Position numbers and translations under genes: made by a program
From: Lysobacter capsici
GTDB lineage: Bacteria; Pseudomonadota; Gammaproteobacteria; Xanthomonadales; Xanthomonadaceae
Direction of reading: 5' to 3'
Length of the DNA stretch: 64,000 bases
NCBI RefSeq assembly: GCF_014779555.2
Contig: NZ_CP094357.1
Span: forward strand, 1,116,001-1,180,000
The notes under the pieces: generated by a model
Databases searched by the model: none
Seen by the model: the letters and a program-made list of their open reading frames with translations, nothing else
What the model was told of the DNA's origin: nothing
In this document: positions 1 through 8,639 of the stretch, piece by piece
Position numbering within the stretch: position 1 is the stretch's first letter
Layout of the letters: every line of letters starts with the position of its first letter

Positions 1-1
1 C

Positions 2-415
2 GTCGACGTGCCCAACGCCTCGTTGATGATCATCGAGAACGCCGAGCGCCTGGGCCTGGCGCAACTGCATCAGCTGCGCGGCCGCGTCGGCCGCGGCAGC
101 GCGGCATCGAGTTGCGTGTTGCTGTATCGCTCGCCGTTGTCGGGGCTGGCGCGGCAGCGTCTGGAAACCATGCGTCAGACCGTCGACGGTTTCGTCATCG
201 CCGAAAAGGACCTGGAATTGCGCGGCCCCGGCGAACTGCTAGGCACCCGCCAGACCGGCCTGGCCGGTTTCCGCGTCGCCGATCTCGCCCGCGACGCGGA
301 TCTGCTGCCGCTGGTGCAGGATCTCGGCGAGGACCTGCTCAAGACCTCGCCGGAACTGGCCGAGCGGATCGTTTCGCGCTGGGTGGGCGGGGCGGTGCGC
401 TACGCATCGGCTTGA
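2..415 (+). CDS. recG: ATP-dependent DNA helicase RecG, C-terminal part (5' end outside window)
   Basis: RecG is a superfamily 2 helicase that remodels stalled replication forks and branched recombination intermediates. About 137 codons of the C-terminus are visible, read in the frame beginning at base 2. The stretch HQLRGRVGRG (about visible residues 23-32) is the conserved helicase motif VI, followed by the typical RecG text EKDLELRGPGELLGTRQ and the helical C-terminal domain that ends the family. The start and helicase motifs I-V lie upstream of the window. The gene ends cleanly in TGA. The identification relies on motif order and the characteristic PGELLGTRQ segment, which is also shared by Mfd; the lack of the Mfd C-terminal domain after it supports RecG. 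Confidence 0.93.
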   Translation, partial: VDVPNASLMIIENAERLGLAQLHQLRGRVGRGSAASSCVLLYRSPLSGLARQRLETMRQTVDGFVIAEKDLELRGPGELLGTRQTGLAGFRVADLARDADLLPLVQDLGEDLLKTSPELAERIVSRWVGGAVRYASA

Positions 416-561
416 GCTTGGAAGCTCGTAGCGACGTGGCCGATGGGCTTCGCGCCGTCGCAGCGTCCGCGATCCGCAACCGGTCCAATAGTGTTGCCGC
501 GGGCGCTCAAGGATGGCGACGCCCGCCGCGGGAACCACCGTGCCATCGACAGGAGTCTTGC

Positions 562-1200
562 ATGCCCATCGCGTTCGATCAGCCGCCCACCGCCGGCGGC
601 GCCAACGTTCACTCGCCCGCGCAGACGCGCTCCGTTAGCGATTTCACCTGGAGTCCGGCGACGCGCGCGGCCAATGCGCGGCTGCGACGCAACGTGCCCG
701 GCCTGTTTTCGACCGTCACCGGCACGGCCGGCGACGATGTGCTGTACGGCGGCCATCAGGCCGATCTCATCGAGGGGCTCGAGGGCGCCGACAGCCTGTA
801 CGGCCTGGGCGGCGACGATGCCTTGTACGGCGGCAGCGGCGACAACGCATTGCTCGGCGGCGGCGGCGAGGATCGGCTGTACGGCGGCGAAGGCAACGAT
901 TTCTACTACTTCAACATCGGCGACGGTCAGGATCGGGTCTACAGCGCCGACGGCCTCGGTCAATTCCTCGAGATCGTGCATTTCGGAGCGGGGATCGATC
1001 CGGCGCAGGTGACGCTGGCGCGCGTGGGCGCCGATCTGGTCGTGAACCACGGCAACGGCGATGTGGTGACGGTGGTCGGTTTCTTTCCCGGCGGCGAAGA
1101 CCCGTGGCCGCGTGGCGTCGATGAGATCTGGTTCCAGGACGGCACGACCTGGGACGTGGCGGAAATTCTCGCGCGCCTGCCGCCGGGGCAGGGCCTGTGA
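562..1200 (+). CDS. Small RTX-repeat (haemolysin-type calcium-binding) protein
   Basis: A 212-residue protein with no signal peptide. Residues about 54-113 hold five or six glycine/aspartate-rich nonapeptide repeats of the GGxGxDxLx type, which fold into a calcium-binding parallel beta-roll in RTX proteins. Residues about 115-205 resemble the haemolysin-type calcium-binding-related C-terminal domain (IGDGQD... WFQDGTTW). There is no catalytic domain, so this is either a stand-alone calcium-binding module or a type I secretion substrate; no HlyB/HlyD/TolC genes are nearby. The ATG is preceded by AGGAGT at a good distance; an in-frame upstream extension exists but is antisense-like low-quality coding. 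Function is unknown. Confidence 0.75.
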   Translation: MPIAFDQPPTAGGANVHSPAQTRSVSDFTWSPATRAANARLRRNVPGLFSTVTGTAGDDVLYGGHQADLIEGLEGADSLYGLGGDDALYGGSGDNALLGGGGEDRLYGGEGNDFYYFNIGDGQDRVYSADGLGQFLEIVHFGAGIDPAQVTLARVGADLVVNHGNGDVVTVVGFFPGGEDPWPRGVDEIWFQDGTTWDVAEILARLPPGQGL

Positions 1201-1423
1201 TCGAGACGGTCCGGTCCGCGCGCGCCCGGATGCGGCGCGCGTGGCTCGGACGGTGGTCGCGGCCGACGCCGTGTCGCGGCGTCGGTATCGCCGGCTCCGA
1301 TTCGCGCCGCCGCTTTTGCGCGGCCGCGCACGCGGCGGCGGCGGGAAACGGCCCGATGGCGCCGATTACCACAGCGCCCCGATATTTGGCATAGTGGCCC
1401 GCCAGCTGGAGCGCCTCACCCGG

Positions 1424-2071
1424 ATGCCGGGAGCCCTTCAAAACGCAGCCACGCAATGGTTCGGACCGGATTTCGACCGGCTGCACCCCTTGCTGCAGGC
1501 GCTGCACCGTGACGGCGGCGCCCTGGGCGGACAGATCGCGCTGTCCACCGGCACCGGCCTGGCCGGCGCGATAGGCCGTCGTCTGGCGCGCAAGCTCGGC
1601 ATCCCGATCGATCGCCCGCGGCGCGGGTTCCGGGTCGATATCGTCCACGATCAACAGCAGATGCAGTGGCGCCGCCGCTTCGACGACGGCAGCGAGCTGA
1701 TCTCGATTTTCCGGCCGGTCGGCCGTTATCCCGACGGCCATTGGTTGGAATCCACCGGCCCGGCGCGCATGCGGCTCGGCGTGGATCTCGACGGCGGCGG
1801 TTGGCGTTGGCGTCTGCTCGGCGTCGATGTGCGCGGCCTGCGCTTGCCGCTGTTCCTGTTTCCGCGTACCGATGCCTACAAGCGCATCGAGCCCGACGGC
1901 GAGGGCGAACGCTACCGTTTCGCCGTCGCCTTCTCGCTGTTTCCCTTCGGCGAACTGCTGCGCTACGAAGGCGCGCTGCACGCCATCCCGGCCGTTACGG
2001 CCTCCACGGCCGATCCGGCCGGCGCGGCGATCGCCGCTGCGCACAGTTCCGCAGAACGAGTGATTCCATGA
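1424..2071 (+). CDS. DUF4166 domain-containing protein
   Basis: A 215-residue protein whose body (from the text QWFGPDFDRLHPLLQALH to the LFPFGELLRYEGAL ending) matches my recollection of the DUF4166 family, a soluble domain of unknown function often found alone or fused to a saccharopine-dehydrogenase-like domain. No signal peptide or membrane segment is visible. The ATG chosen is the first plausible one before the conserved region; the reading frame extends further upstream through low-quality sequence. Its stop codon overlaps the start of the following nucleoside hydrolase (ATGA), so the two are translationally coupled and probably cotranscribed. The biochemical role is unknown. Confidence 0.7.
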   Translation: MPGALQNAATQWFGPDFDRLHPLLQALHRDGGALGGQIALSTGTGLAGAIGRRLARKLGIPIDRPRRGFRVDIVHDQQQMQWRRRFDDGSELISIFRPVGRYPDGHWLESTGPARMRLGVDLDGGGWRWRLLGVDVRGLRLPLFLFPRTDAYKRIEPDGEGERYRFAVAFSLFPFGELLRYEGALHAIPAVTASTADPAGAAIAAAHSSAERVIP

Positions 2072-3009
2072 CTGATCGTATTCCCTTGCTTATCGACACC
2101 GACCCCGGCGTGGACGACGCGCTGGCCCTGCTGATGGCGTTCAACGATACGCGCCACGAGGTTGTCGGTCTGACCATCGCCGCCGGCAACGTCGGCTTGA
2201 AGCACACCGTCGCCAACGCGCTCAAGCTGTGCGAAGTCGCCGGCGTCGACGTGCCGGTGTTCGCCGGCACCGCCGCGCCGCTGCTGCATCCTTCGCCCGA
2301 TGCGGGTTATGTGCACGGCCAGGACGGTTTCGGCGATGTCGGTTACGAGCCGGCAAAACGCCAGGTCGAAGCCGAGCATGCGGCGCTGGCGATCCTGCGC
2401 CTGTCGCACGAGCACGCCGGCAAACTGCTGCTGGTCGCGCTCGGCCCGCTGACCAACGTCGCGCTCGCGCTCAAGCTCGACCCGACCCTGCCGCAGCGCA
2501 TCGCGCGCCTGGTGGTGATGGGCGGCGCGGTGACCTGCCAGGGCAACATCACCCCGGCGGCCGAGTTCAACATCTACTTCGACCCGGAGGCCGCGCACAT
2601 CGTGTTCGAAGCGTTCGAGCACATCGACCTGGCCGATTGGGAAGCGGTGGTCGCGCACGGCCTGCATCACGACCGCGTGGTCGAGTGGCTCAAGGCCGGT
2701 TCGACCCGCGGCCAGTTCTACGAACGCATTTCCGAGAAGACCCGGCTGTGGTCGATCGACCGGCGCGGCGATCACTGGCATGCCGCCGATGCGTTGGCGA
2801 TGGCGTTCGCGTTGGAACCCGACGGCGCGCTCGACGTGCAGGCGCGGCCGCTGTCGATCGAACTGGAAGGCACCCACAGCCGCGGCGCGACCATCGTCGA
2901 CTGGCGCCGTCAGGAAGGGCGGGAGGATCGGGTGGCTATTTTGATGAAGTACGATCACGAGCGATTCGAACGTCTGATCCGGGACGCCCTGGCCGCGTCC
3001 CCCGCGTAG
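2068..3009 (+). CDS. Nucleoside hydrolase (inosine/uridine-preferring family)
   Basis: A 313-residue N-ribohydrolase that cleaves nucleosides to base plus ribose in purine or pyrimidine salvage. The N-terminus carries the family signature DTDPGVDDALAL (Asp10, Asp12, Asp16, Asp17), which coordinates the catalytic calcium. The VVMGGAV segment and the NIYFDPEAA segment of the active site, and a C-terminal HWHAADALAMA containing the conserved Asp, are all present. The length is normal for the family. Substrate preference cannot be read from sequence. The start overlaps the stop of the DUF4166 gene by ATGA. The last two sense codons and the TAG stop lie inside the first unit of an 80-bp tandem repeat, suggesting that the repeat array was generated at, or recruited from, the gene's 3' end. 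Confidence 0.88.
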   Translation: MTDRIPLLIDTDPGVDDALALLMAFNDTRHEVVGLTIAAGNVGLKHTVANALKLCEVAGVDVPVFAGTAAPLLHPSPDAGYVHGQDGFGDVGYEPAKRQVEAEHAALAILRLSHEHAGKLLLVALGPLTNVALALKLDPTLPQRIARLVVMGGAVTCQGNITPAAEFNIYFDPEAAHIVFEAFEHIDLADWEAVVAHGLHHDRVVEWLKAGSTRGQFYERISEKTRLWSIDRRGDHWHAADALAMAFALEPDGALDVQARPLSIELEGTHSRGATIVDWRRQEGREDRVAILMKYDHERFERLIRDALAASPA

Positions 3010-3225
3010 TCAGTCGGACTACGACGCAAGGTGCCGAAGCGACCCCATCAAGTCGCCGAGGCACTCTCGATACGCGACGCCCCGCGTAGGCAGTTGGACA
3101 GCGACGAAAGGTGCCGAAGCGCCCCTCGCAAGTCGCCGAGGCACTCTCGATACGCGGCGCCCCGCGTAGGCAGTTGGATACCCGCGCAAGGCGCCGAAGC
3201 GCCCCCTTCAAGTCGCCGAGGCGCC
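3001..3225 (+). repeat. Tandem repeat, three units of exactly 80 bp
   Basis: Three head-to-tail units begin at 3001, 3081 and 3161, each opening with CCCGCGTAG and containing GGTGCCGAAGCG (GGCGCCGAAGCG in unit 3) and AAGTCGCCGAGGC at fixed offsets. Units 1 and 2 match over their whole length with scattered substitutions; unit 3 diverges after the GCCGAGGC segment. Unit 1 overlaps the last codons and stop of the nucleoside hydrolase gene. No spacer pattern typical of CRISPR is present. Confidence 0.9.
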
Positions 3226-3447
3226 GTCATCCGTCGGCATATCCGCAGCTGGTAGGAACGCGTCAGGCCGCGAAGCGACCCGCGTCGGGCCGTATCCCGC
3301 CCTCAGGCCGGCTCGGAATCCCCCGGAACCGCCCCGCAGCCCAGCGCCGCCAGCCCGGGCCCGATATCACCATCCATCAGCCCCAAACCCCGGCAAACCC
3401 AGCCGGGCCAGCCCTCAAGCAGTTTTTACTTTTCGTGCCCGCGAGAC
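3226..3447. other. Non-coding stretch after the tandem repeat
   Basis: GC-rich sequence between the 80-bp repeat array and the rpmE2 promoter. A weak echo of the repeat unit (GGTAGGAACGCG then CGCGAAGCGACCC) is visible near 3251-3292. I see no gene here. Confidence 0.5.
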
Positions 3448-3477
3448 TTGCGCCACCCGCCAGGTGGCCGCTATACT
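3448..3477 (+). promoter_or_regulatory. Sigma-70-type promoter for rpmE2
   Basis: TTGCGC (-35) and TATACT (-10) separated by 18 bp, about 35 bp before the rpmE2 start codon. The -10 box is close to consensus; the -35 is partial. Confidence 0.6.
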
Positions 3478-3512
3478 GCCCGACTTTCCCGCACATACTA
3501 AGGTTGAGTGCC

Positions 3513-3755
3513 ATGAAGGCAGGCATCCATCCCGAATACCGCAGTGTCGTCTTTCAGGACGTCACCACCGATTTCCAGATCGTGACCCGTTCGACCCTGT
3601 CGAGCAAGGAAACGATCAAGATCGATGGCACCGAGTATCCGTTGATCAAGGTCGACATCTCGTCGGCTTCGCACCCGTTCTACACGGGCAAGCACAAGAT
3701 CATGGACACCAGCGGTCGCGTCGACAAGTTCCGTAAGCGTTACGCGCAGAAGTAA
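3513..3755 (+). CDS. rpmE2: 50S ribosomal protein L31 type B
   Basis: An 80-residue ribosomal protein of the large subunit. The text [40 protein letters not shown] is diagnostic of L31. It contains no cysteines, so it is the zinc-independent type B (YkgM/RpmE2) form, which in many bacteria replaces the zinc-binding form under zinc limitation. The family length is normal. Here the gene is monocistronic between its own promoter and a hairpin terminator. No Zur box is obvious by eye, and whether a type A paralogue exists elsewhere in the genome cannot be seen, so it may be the only L31. Confidence 0.96.
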   Translation: MKAGIHPEYRSVVFQDVTTDFQIVTRSTLSSKETIKIDGTEYPLIKVDISSASHPFYTGKHKIMDTSGRVDKFRKRYAQK

Positions 3756-3796
3756 TTCTCGCCGGAGCGATCCGGGCGCGACATCGTTGTATGCAT

Positions 3797-3830
3797 AACG
3801 GCTGCCCGCAATGGCGGCCGTTTGCGTTTG
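3797..3830 (+). terminator. Probable rho-independent terminator of rpmE2
   Basis: A 10-bp stem (AACGGCTGCC with GGCGGCCGTT, one G-T pair) and 6-nt loop, followed by a broken T tract (TTTGCGTTTG). The weak T tract lowers certainty. Confidence 0.6.
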
Positions 3831-4183
3831 CGCGCCAGGTCGCTGAGTGGTGTCGTTGGCCGCCGCGGGCGCGCAGGGCGGTGCGAGTGGCGACCGGATG
3901 GCTGCGGGGCGTGGGGATACGAACGGATGTTCGTGCAGCGCCGCGGGTCGTGGCCGGTGGCGTCTTGGGGTTTCGCGGTCGCGGCTTGCGCCGCTCCTAC
4001 AGGGGCGGCTGGGGAATATTTGCAGGACGGCCGGGCGGGTGGTGGCGGAGATGTCCGTCGGCGAACGCCCGGGCTTTGCCGCATCGGGCCGCGTGTCTGG
4101 GCGGGTGCGGCGGTTCGCCCGGTTCGACGCAAGGGTGAAACGCAGCAACGTCCCAGCGGGGGCGCCCCGACCAAAGTCCGAGC
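3831..4183. other. Non-coding region between rpmE2 and gltA
   Basis: Apart from the REP-like palindrome this stretch is GC-rich with no convincing gene. Open frames exist on both strands but lack ribosome-binding sites and recognisable protein text. Confidence 0.5.
3973..4003 (-). repeat. REP-like palindrome (GTAGGAGCGGCGCAAGCCGC type)
   Basis: Read on the minus strand this is GTAGGAGCGGCGCAAGCCGC, a palindromic intergenic element I recognise as widespread in xanthomonads. It has the GTAG-like head and the internal stem of REP elements, and is probably related to the REP copies around the RAYT gene near 42.5 kb. Confidence 0.6.
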
Positions 4184-4211
4184 TTGGGCTCAGGAAGCGT
4201 TGTGCGATAAT
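4184..4211 (+). promoter_or_regulatory. Probable gltA promoter
   Basis: TTGGGC and GATAAT separated by 16 bp, about 80 bp before the gltA start. The -10 box is good, the -35 moderate. Confidence 0.5.
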
Positions 4212-4291
4212 TCAGCATCGCAACGCAATGCGACCCCCCGTTCCCCTCCTGTCGCGGCCCTCCCTGCGGCAGGCAGACTGAGGAGTGTTTC

Positions 4292-5599
4292 GTGTCTGAA
4301 GATTCCAGCAAAACCCGCCTCGATCAGGTCACCGTGACCGCCGGCGACAAGAACTTCGCCCTGCCGGTGCAGCATCCGGTGCTCGGCGCTCCGTGCGTCG
4401 ACATCGCCAAGCTGCCGAAAGAAACCGGGATGTTCACCTACGACCCGGGCTTCACCGCGACCGCGAGCTGCAAGTCGGCGATCACCTACATCGACGGCGA
4501 CGCAGGCGTGCTGTTGTACCGCGGCTACCCGATCGAACAGCTCGCGGAGAAGTCGAACTTCCTCGAAGTCGCCTATCTGCTGATGAACGGCGAACTGCCG
4601 ACGCAGACCGAGTTCTCCAAGTTCGAACACGAAGTCACGCATCACACGATGATGCATGAGGCGTTCCGCACCTTCCTGTACGGCTTCCGCCACGACGCTC
4701 ATCCGATGGCGATGCTGGTCGGCATGCTCGGTTCGATGGCGAGCTTCTATCACAACGAACTCGACCTGGAAGATCCCGAACAGCGCCGCCTGGCCGCGAT
4801 CCGCCTGATCGCCAAGGTGCCGACGATCGCCGCCGCCTGCCATCGTTATTCGATCGGCTGGCCGATCCGTTATCCGAAGAACAGCCTCGACTACACCACG
4901 CGCTTCCTGCACATGCTGTTCGAAGTGCCGAGCGAACCGCTGGAATTGAGCCCGGTCGCGGCCAAGGCGATGGACCTGTTGTTCATCCTGCACGCCGATC
5001 ACGAGCAGAACGCGTCGACCTCGACCGTGCGTCTGGTCGGTTCCACCGGCGCCAACCCGTATGTGAGCGTCGCCTCGGGCGTCGCCGCGTTGTGGGGACC
5101 GGCGCATGGCGGCGCCAACGAAGCCGTGCTCAAGATGCTTAACGAGATCGGCCGTCCGGAGAACGTCAAGTCGGCGGTCGAGAAGGCCAAGGACAAGGAA
5201 TCGGGCTTCCGCCTGATGGGCTTCGGCCACCGCGTCTACAAGAACTACGACCCGCGCGCCGCGCTGGTGCGCAAGATGACCCACGACGTGCTCGGCGAAC
5301 TGGGCATCAACGACCCGCTGCTGGACGTGGCGATGAAGCTGGAAGAGGCGGCGCTGAAGGACGATTACTTCGTCCAGCGCAAGCTCTACCCGAACGTCGA
5401 CTTCTACTCGGGCATCATCTACAAGGCGCTTGGCATCCCGGTGGAAATGTTCACGGTGATGTTCGCCATCGCGCGCACCGCCGGCTGGGTATCGCATTGG
5501 CTGGAACAGCAGAACGACCCCGAGAACAAGATCGGCCGTCCGCGCCAGATCTACACCGGTCACGGCGTGCGCGATTACGTAGGCGCCGACAAGCGCTGA
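4292..5599 (+). CDS. gltA: Type II citrate synthase
   Basis: Condenses acetyl-CoA and oxaloacetate to citrate at the entry to the TCA cycle in the cytoplasm. The 435-residue length fits the hexameric, NADH-sensitive type II enzyme of Gram-negative bacteria. Visible landmarks are [18 protein letters not shown] near the N-terminus, the catalytic-histidine regions [14 protein letters not shown] and [11 protein letters not shown], and [14 protein letters not shown] with the catalytic region downstream (NVDFYSGI). The start is GTG, preceded by AGGAG seven bases upstream. The gene is monocistronic: a promoter lies upstream and a strong terminator follows directly. Confidence 0.97.
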   Translation: MSEDSSKTRLDQVTVTAGDKNFALPVQHPVLGAPCVDIAKLPKETGMFTYDPGFTATASCKSAITYIDGDAGVLLYRGYPIEQLAEKSNFLEVAYLLMNGELPTQTEFSKFEHEVTHHTMMHEAFRTFLYGFRHDAHPMAMLVGMLGSMASFYHNELDLEDPEQRRLAAIRLIAKVPTIAAACHRYSIGWPIRYPKNSLDYTTRFLHMLFEVPSEPLELSPVAAKAMDLLFILHADHEQNASTSTVRLVGSTGANPYVSVASGVAALWGPAHGGANEAVLKMLNEIGRPENVKSAVEKAKDKESGFRLMGFGHRVYKNYDPRAALVRKMTHDVLGELGINDPLLDVAMKLEEAALKDDYFVQRKLYPNVDFYSGIIYKALGIPVEMFTVMFAIARTAGWVSHWLEQQNDPENKIGRPRQIYTGHGVRDYVGADKR

Positions 5600-5624
5600 G
5601 TTACCGCGTCATCCGGTGAATACG

Positions 5625-5656
5625 AAACGCCCCGCGCTCGCGGGGCGTTTTCGTTT
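5625..5656 (+). terminator. Rho-independent terminator of gltA
   Basis: A perfect 12-bp inverted repeat (AAACGCCCCGCG / CGCGGGGCGTTT) with a tiny loop and a following TTTTCGTTT tract. Confidence 0.9.
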
Positions 5657-5772
5657 GCGCCGAGATACGAAGATGTCCCCTCCGGCGCGATCTCTCGGTT
5701 TTGCACTTCTTCCGGCCGCCGCAAACCGGAGAGGTATTCAAGGCAGTCGAAGAATTCGTCGTGGCTCCGTCT

Positions 5773-5809
5773 CCCTCTCCCGCTTGCGGGAGAGGGCCGG
5801 GGTGAGGGG
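5773..5809 (+). repeat. Dispersed palindromic repeat, CCCTCTCCCGC family (copy 1)
   Basis: A 24-bp palindrome, CCCTCTCCCGCTTG then CGGGAGAGGG, followed by a GGGGTGAGGGG tail. The same element recurs near 61.4 kb and 62.6 kb on both strands, always between genes. Confidence 0.8.
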
Positions 5810-5889
5810 CGCGAATAGTCTGGACGCGTCGGTCGATAACCGATGTCGGTAATTCGCCGCTGCGCCGACGATCGCCGCGGACCCGCGGC

Positions 5890-6279
5890 TTACTCGACCG
5901 TGCAGTCCTTCAAGCTCAAGTAGTCGGTGCCGCTGGTGAAGCCGACCGTGCAGGTCGCGGTGAACTTGGCGCCGATCTTGAGTGCGCCAAGCTTCTTGCT
6001 CTGTGCCTCGTCCTCGCCCATCAGGCGGGCGTATTCGGCTTCTTCGCCGGCTTCGGTGGCCTGCAGGATGGGCGTGTCGTCCATCGAGGTGGTCTGGTCG
6101 AGCACCACCGCGCTGAAACGCACGCGGGTGTCGTATTCGGCCATCGACAGCGCGCTGTTGCCGGCGTTCTCGTAGCTTTGATAAAGCTTGGTCAGGCTGG
6201 TCGCGGCGGGCTTGTCGGCGGCGACGGCGGCCGACGAAAGCGTCAGCAGGCACAGCAGCGCGGTTCCATGGAGTCGCAT
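5890..6279 (-). CDS. Exported small protein, possibly OB-fold (tRNA_anti-like)
   Basis: A 129-residue protein with a clear Sec signal peptide (MRLHGTALLCLLTLSSAAVAA). The mature part begins LTKLYQSYENAGNSALSMAEYDTRVRFSAVV and ends with two cysteines in CTVGFTSGTDYLSLKDCTVE. That layout, a short helix followed by a V-rich strand and a C-terminal strand with the paired cysteines, resembles the periplasmic OB-fold tRNA_anti-like family, but I cannot confirm this by eye. The two cysteines probably form a disulfide. The start has AAGGA upstream. It stands alone between two intergenic stretches; function is unknown. Confidence 0.65.
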   Translation of the reverse strand: MRLHGTALLCLLTLSSAAVAADKPAATSLTKLYQSYENAGNSALSMAEYDTRVRFSAVVLDQTTSMDDTPILQATEAGEEAEYARLMGEDEAQSKKLGALKIGAKFTATCTVGFTSGTDYLSLKDCTVE

Positions 6280-6444
6280 GAGGCGTCCTTGTGTGGGTGC
6301 GAAAAAGGATCGCCATTGTGCCGCCGGTGCGCGGCGGCGTCTCGCACGTAATCGGCCATGTTTCGCGCAAGTCTGGCCGGATCGGGCTGAGCCCGCCTTC
6401 ACGGGAATGTCCGCGTGAGAGAACGCGATCGTGAGAGCGCGCGG

Positions 6445-7455
6445 CTACTTGAGGTCGGGAAAGCGCTCCAGCGCGCACTGCATCAGTCGCTCGGACAGTT
6501 GCGGATCGCGCTCCTTGAAATAGTCGGACATGTCGCGTTGCGCGCCCGGATCGCCGGCTTGCGCGGCGCGCCAGCGCAGCGCCGTGACCAGATCCTGATC
6601 AGCGGACGAGGCATGACCGTCTTCGTAGCTGGCGATGGTGCCGTGCAGTTCGGCGAGCTTGTTGTAGCCGGCCGGCGCGTCGCGTTGCAGCAGCCAGGCG
6701 ACCAGGGGCTGGGCGGACTCCCAGTCTTCGCCGTACATCGCCACGTTGAACAAGGTCGTGACCGCGCGCCAGTTGCCCAGTTGCGCCGCTTCGATCAGGA
6801 CCGGCTCGCCCTGCGCGTCGTACGCACCGATGCGCCGGGCCTGCGCGTATTTTTCCTGCGCTTCGGCCGTGATTTTCGGCAGGCCGGCATTGCTGGTGTC
6901 GCAGGCGAAGTTGTCGGCGATCAGGCGCGCGGCGGGCGTGCGCATCCACGCCTGCTGGTCGCGCATCGTTTTGGAGATGATCGAGACGATACTTTGTTGG
7001 GTCATCTCCGGGCGCATCCATGCGGTGCGCGCCGCCAACCGGCGCTTGCGCTCGAGTTCCTTGCGCTCGTCTTCGGCTCTTTCGTCTTTCTGCGCCTGGG
7101 TGTCCTCGCGCGGCCCGATTTCGGCGCAGCTCTCGAACTGCGCCGCGGGTCGTCGCCAACATTCCGCGCTGACCTTGACCGGGAACCGGCCCCATAGCAT
7201 TTCCAGGACGTAGTGCTCCTGGCCGGCTCGCGGGGTCACCGTCGCTCGCGCGTCGTCATCGGTCACGCTTTGTACCAAGACGGTTCCATCGGCCAGATCC
7301 CAGTGATACGGCTCGCCTTTCCAGTGGGCATCGAGCTGCACCTGGCGCGCGTCGGCGGCGGGAGGCGGTTGCGCGAACGCGCTCGATGCGAGGCCAAAGG
7401 AACACAACGCGAGCATCATGACGGATAAGCGCGGACGGCCGGGGCGATGGGTCAT
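6445..7455 (-). CDS. Exported hypothetical protein with Sel1/TPR-like C-terminal half
   Basis: A 336-residue protein with an N-terminal signal peptide (cleavage probably after LASSAFA). A charged, coiled-coil-prone segment rich in R, K and E sits near residues 115-140 (QKDERAEDERKELERKRRLAA). The C-terminal part has helical repeats of the kind EAAQLGNWRAVTTLFNVAMYGEDWESAQPLVAWLL and ALRWRAAQAGDPGAQRDMSDYF, which look like degenerate Sel1 or tetratricopeptide repeats used for protein contacts. ATG is preceded by CAGGAAGC. I do not recognise a characterised family. Location is probably the periplasm. It is not obviously in an operon with its neighbours. Confidence 0.65.
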   Translation of the reverse strand: MTHRPGRPRLSVMMLALCSFGLASSAFAQPPPAADARQVQLDAHWKGEPYHWDLADGTVLVQSVTDDDARATVTPRAGQEHYVLEMLWGRFPVKVSAECWRRPAAQFESCAEIGPREDTQAQKDERAEDERKELERKRRLAARTAWMRPEMTQQSIVSIISKTMRDQQAWMRTPAARLIADNFACDTSNAGLPKITAEAQEKYAQARRIGAYDAQGEPVLIEAAQLGNWRAVTTLFNVAMYGEDWESAQPLVAWLLQRDAPAGYNKLAELHGTIASYEDGHASSADQDLVTALRWRAAQAGDPGAQRDMSDYFKERDPQLSERLMQCALERFPDLK

Positions 7456-7531
7456 GGTGCGTTGCTTCCTGCGATGGATCGATGCGGATGTATACATGCT
7501 TATGCCTGCGACGACGTAGTGGCGGCCGCGA

Positions 7532-7692
7532 CTATGGGGCGCGCGTACTCGTCTGCAGATCGCGGATGAAATGCGCGTAGGCGTTACGATCGTCGACGGC
7601 GCTGGAGGCGATGCGGTCGCGTTGCGCCTGCGCCTGGCGCGCGGCCTGATCGGCGCCGAGGCTGCCGTCGAGCACGCCGTCGCTTGCCATGC
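7532..7692 (-). pseudogene. Possible gene remnant
   Basis: A 52-codon open stretch beginning MASDGVLDGSLGADQAARQAQAQRDRIASS reads like real protein text but has no ribosome-binding site. Upstream, the frame runs straight into a dispersed inverted repeat. The simplest reading is the C-terminal remainder of a gene whose 5' part was lost or replaced by the repeat. It could equally be non-coding. Confidence 0.25.
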
Positions 7693-7710
7693 TAATCGAC
7701 TGTTTTTCGC

Positions 7711-7797
7711 CGTCATCCCCGCGAAGGCGGGGATCCAGAGACTTCAGAGTCATGCCGCGATGAAGCCCTGGATTCCCGCCTTCGCGGGAATGACGGC
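7711..7797. repeat. Inverted pair of GTCATTCCCGCGAAGGCGGG-type repeats
   Basis: Two copies of a roughly 30-bp element, each itself a palindrome around GCGAAGGC, face each other: CGTCATCCCCGCGAAGGCGG at 7711 and its complement ending at 7797. This is a common proteobacterial intergenic repeat; the paired unit could form a long cruciform or RNA hairpin. Confidence 0.8.
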
Positions 7798-7985
7798 ATG
7801 GAGGTGTCGTGAGGATTTTGAGGTGCGCGTGGCGACTGCATCGCCGTCGCGAGTAGGCGTTCTCTCGAGCGGGGGAAAGCCAAGGATGTCTCGACCGACA
7901 TCGGCCTGCATCGCTCTCGCTCTACATCCACACCGATCGACCGACTGCCGGCATTACCCCACGCCACTCCGCGCCGACACACCCA

Positions 7986-8639
7986 CTACCCCCGCTCGAA
8001 CTCCGAAATCTCCTCGTCGGCCAACAACTGTCGCACTTGATTGGCGGCCGCGCGTTTCATCGGCTTCTCGTCGACCTGCGACAGCGGCGCCTGGCGCAAC
8101 ACGTCCAAAGGCAGCACGGTCAGGTCGAAGGTCAGTTCCTCGGCGCTGAACACCCACACCGGGAAGTCTTCGCTGCGTTCGCGGTCCAGGCGCAGACGGC
8201 GCTCGCGCGCCTCGGCCGGGATCAGGTGGTGATCGAGAAACATCGACACCGCGTCGGGATCGTCGCTGTACAGGTGCAGAGCGACCGGGCTGCGTGCGTC
8301 GGCGGTGCCGTCGAGCACCGGGCCGACTAGACGGGGTTCGAACGGGGCGAAGAACTCCAGCGCGCGCAATGCGGCCTCGCGGCGTTGGCGCAGGCCGTCG
8401 AGGTTGTCGCGCTGGAACAGGCGCTGGTATTCGCGCAGCGCGTCCTCGATCTCGCGGTTACGCGGCAGCGAGGCATCGTCGAAGATGCCCAATCGTTCGG
8501 CGGCCTTGAGCTTGGCCTGGTGGTAGTCGCGGATGCCGCTTTCGGCGATCAGCCGGGCGGCTTCGTGGGCGAGGCGATGACGGCGCTCGCGAATGCGGGT
8601 CTGCGCATGCTGATGTGCGTGCTGTCGGGCCTGGTGCAT
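7986..8639 (-). CDS. Conserved hypothetical protein
   Basis: A 217-residue soluble protein without signal peptide. The N-terminal half is helical and charged (IRERRHRLAHEAARLIAESG...). The central segment VGPVLDGTADARSPVALHLYSDDPDAVSMFLDHHLIP has the strand-helix feel of a nucleotidyltransferase-like fold, followed by FPVWVFSAEELTFDLTVLPLDVLRQAPLS. I recall close relatives throughout Xanthomonadaceae but no assigned function; the nucleotidyltransferase idea is inference only. The ATG was chosen because GGAGG lies five bases before it; a GTG seven codons upstream is less likely. Confidence 0.75.
   Translation of the reverse strand: MHQARQHAHQHAQTRIRERRHRLAHEAARLIAESGIRDYHQAKLKAAERLGIFDDASLPRNREIEDALREYQRLFQRDNLDGLRQRREAALRALEFFAPFEPRLVGPVLDGTADARSPVALHLYSDDPDAVSMFLDHHLIPAEARERRLRLDRERSEDFPVWVFSAEELTFDLTVLPLDVLRQAPLSQVDEKPMKRAAANQVRQLLADEEISEFERG

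Noticed and set aside
3001-3225. CRISPR array.
   Set aside because: Units are tandem with no unique spacers, and a gene end lies inside the first unit.
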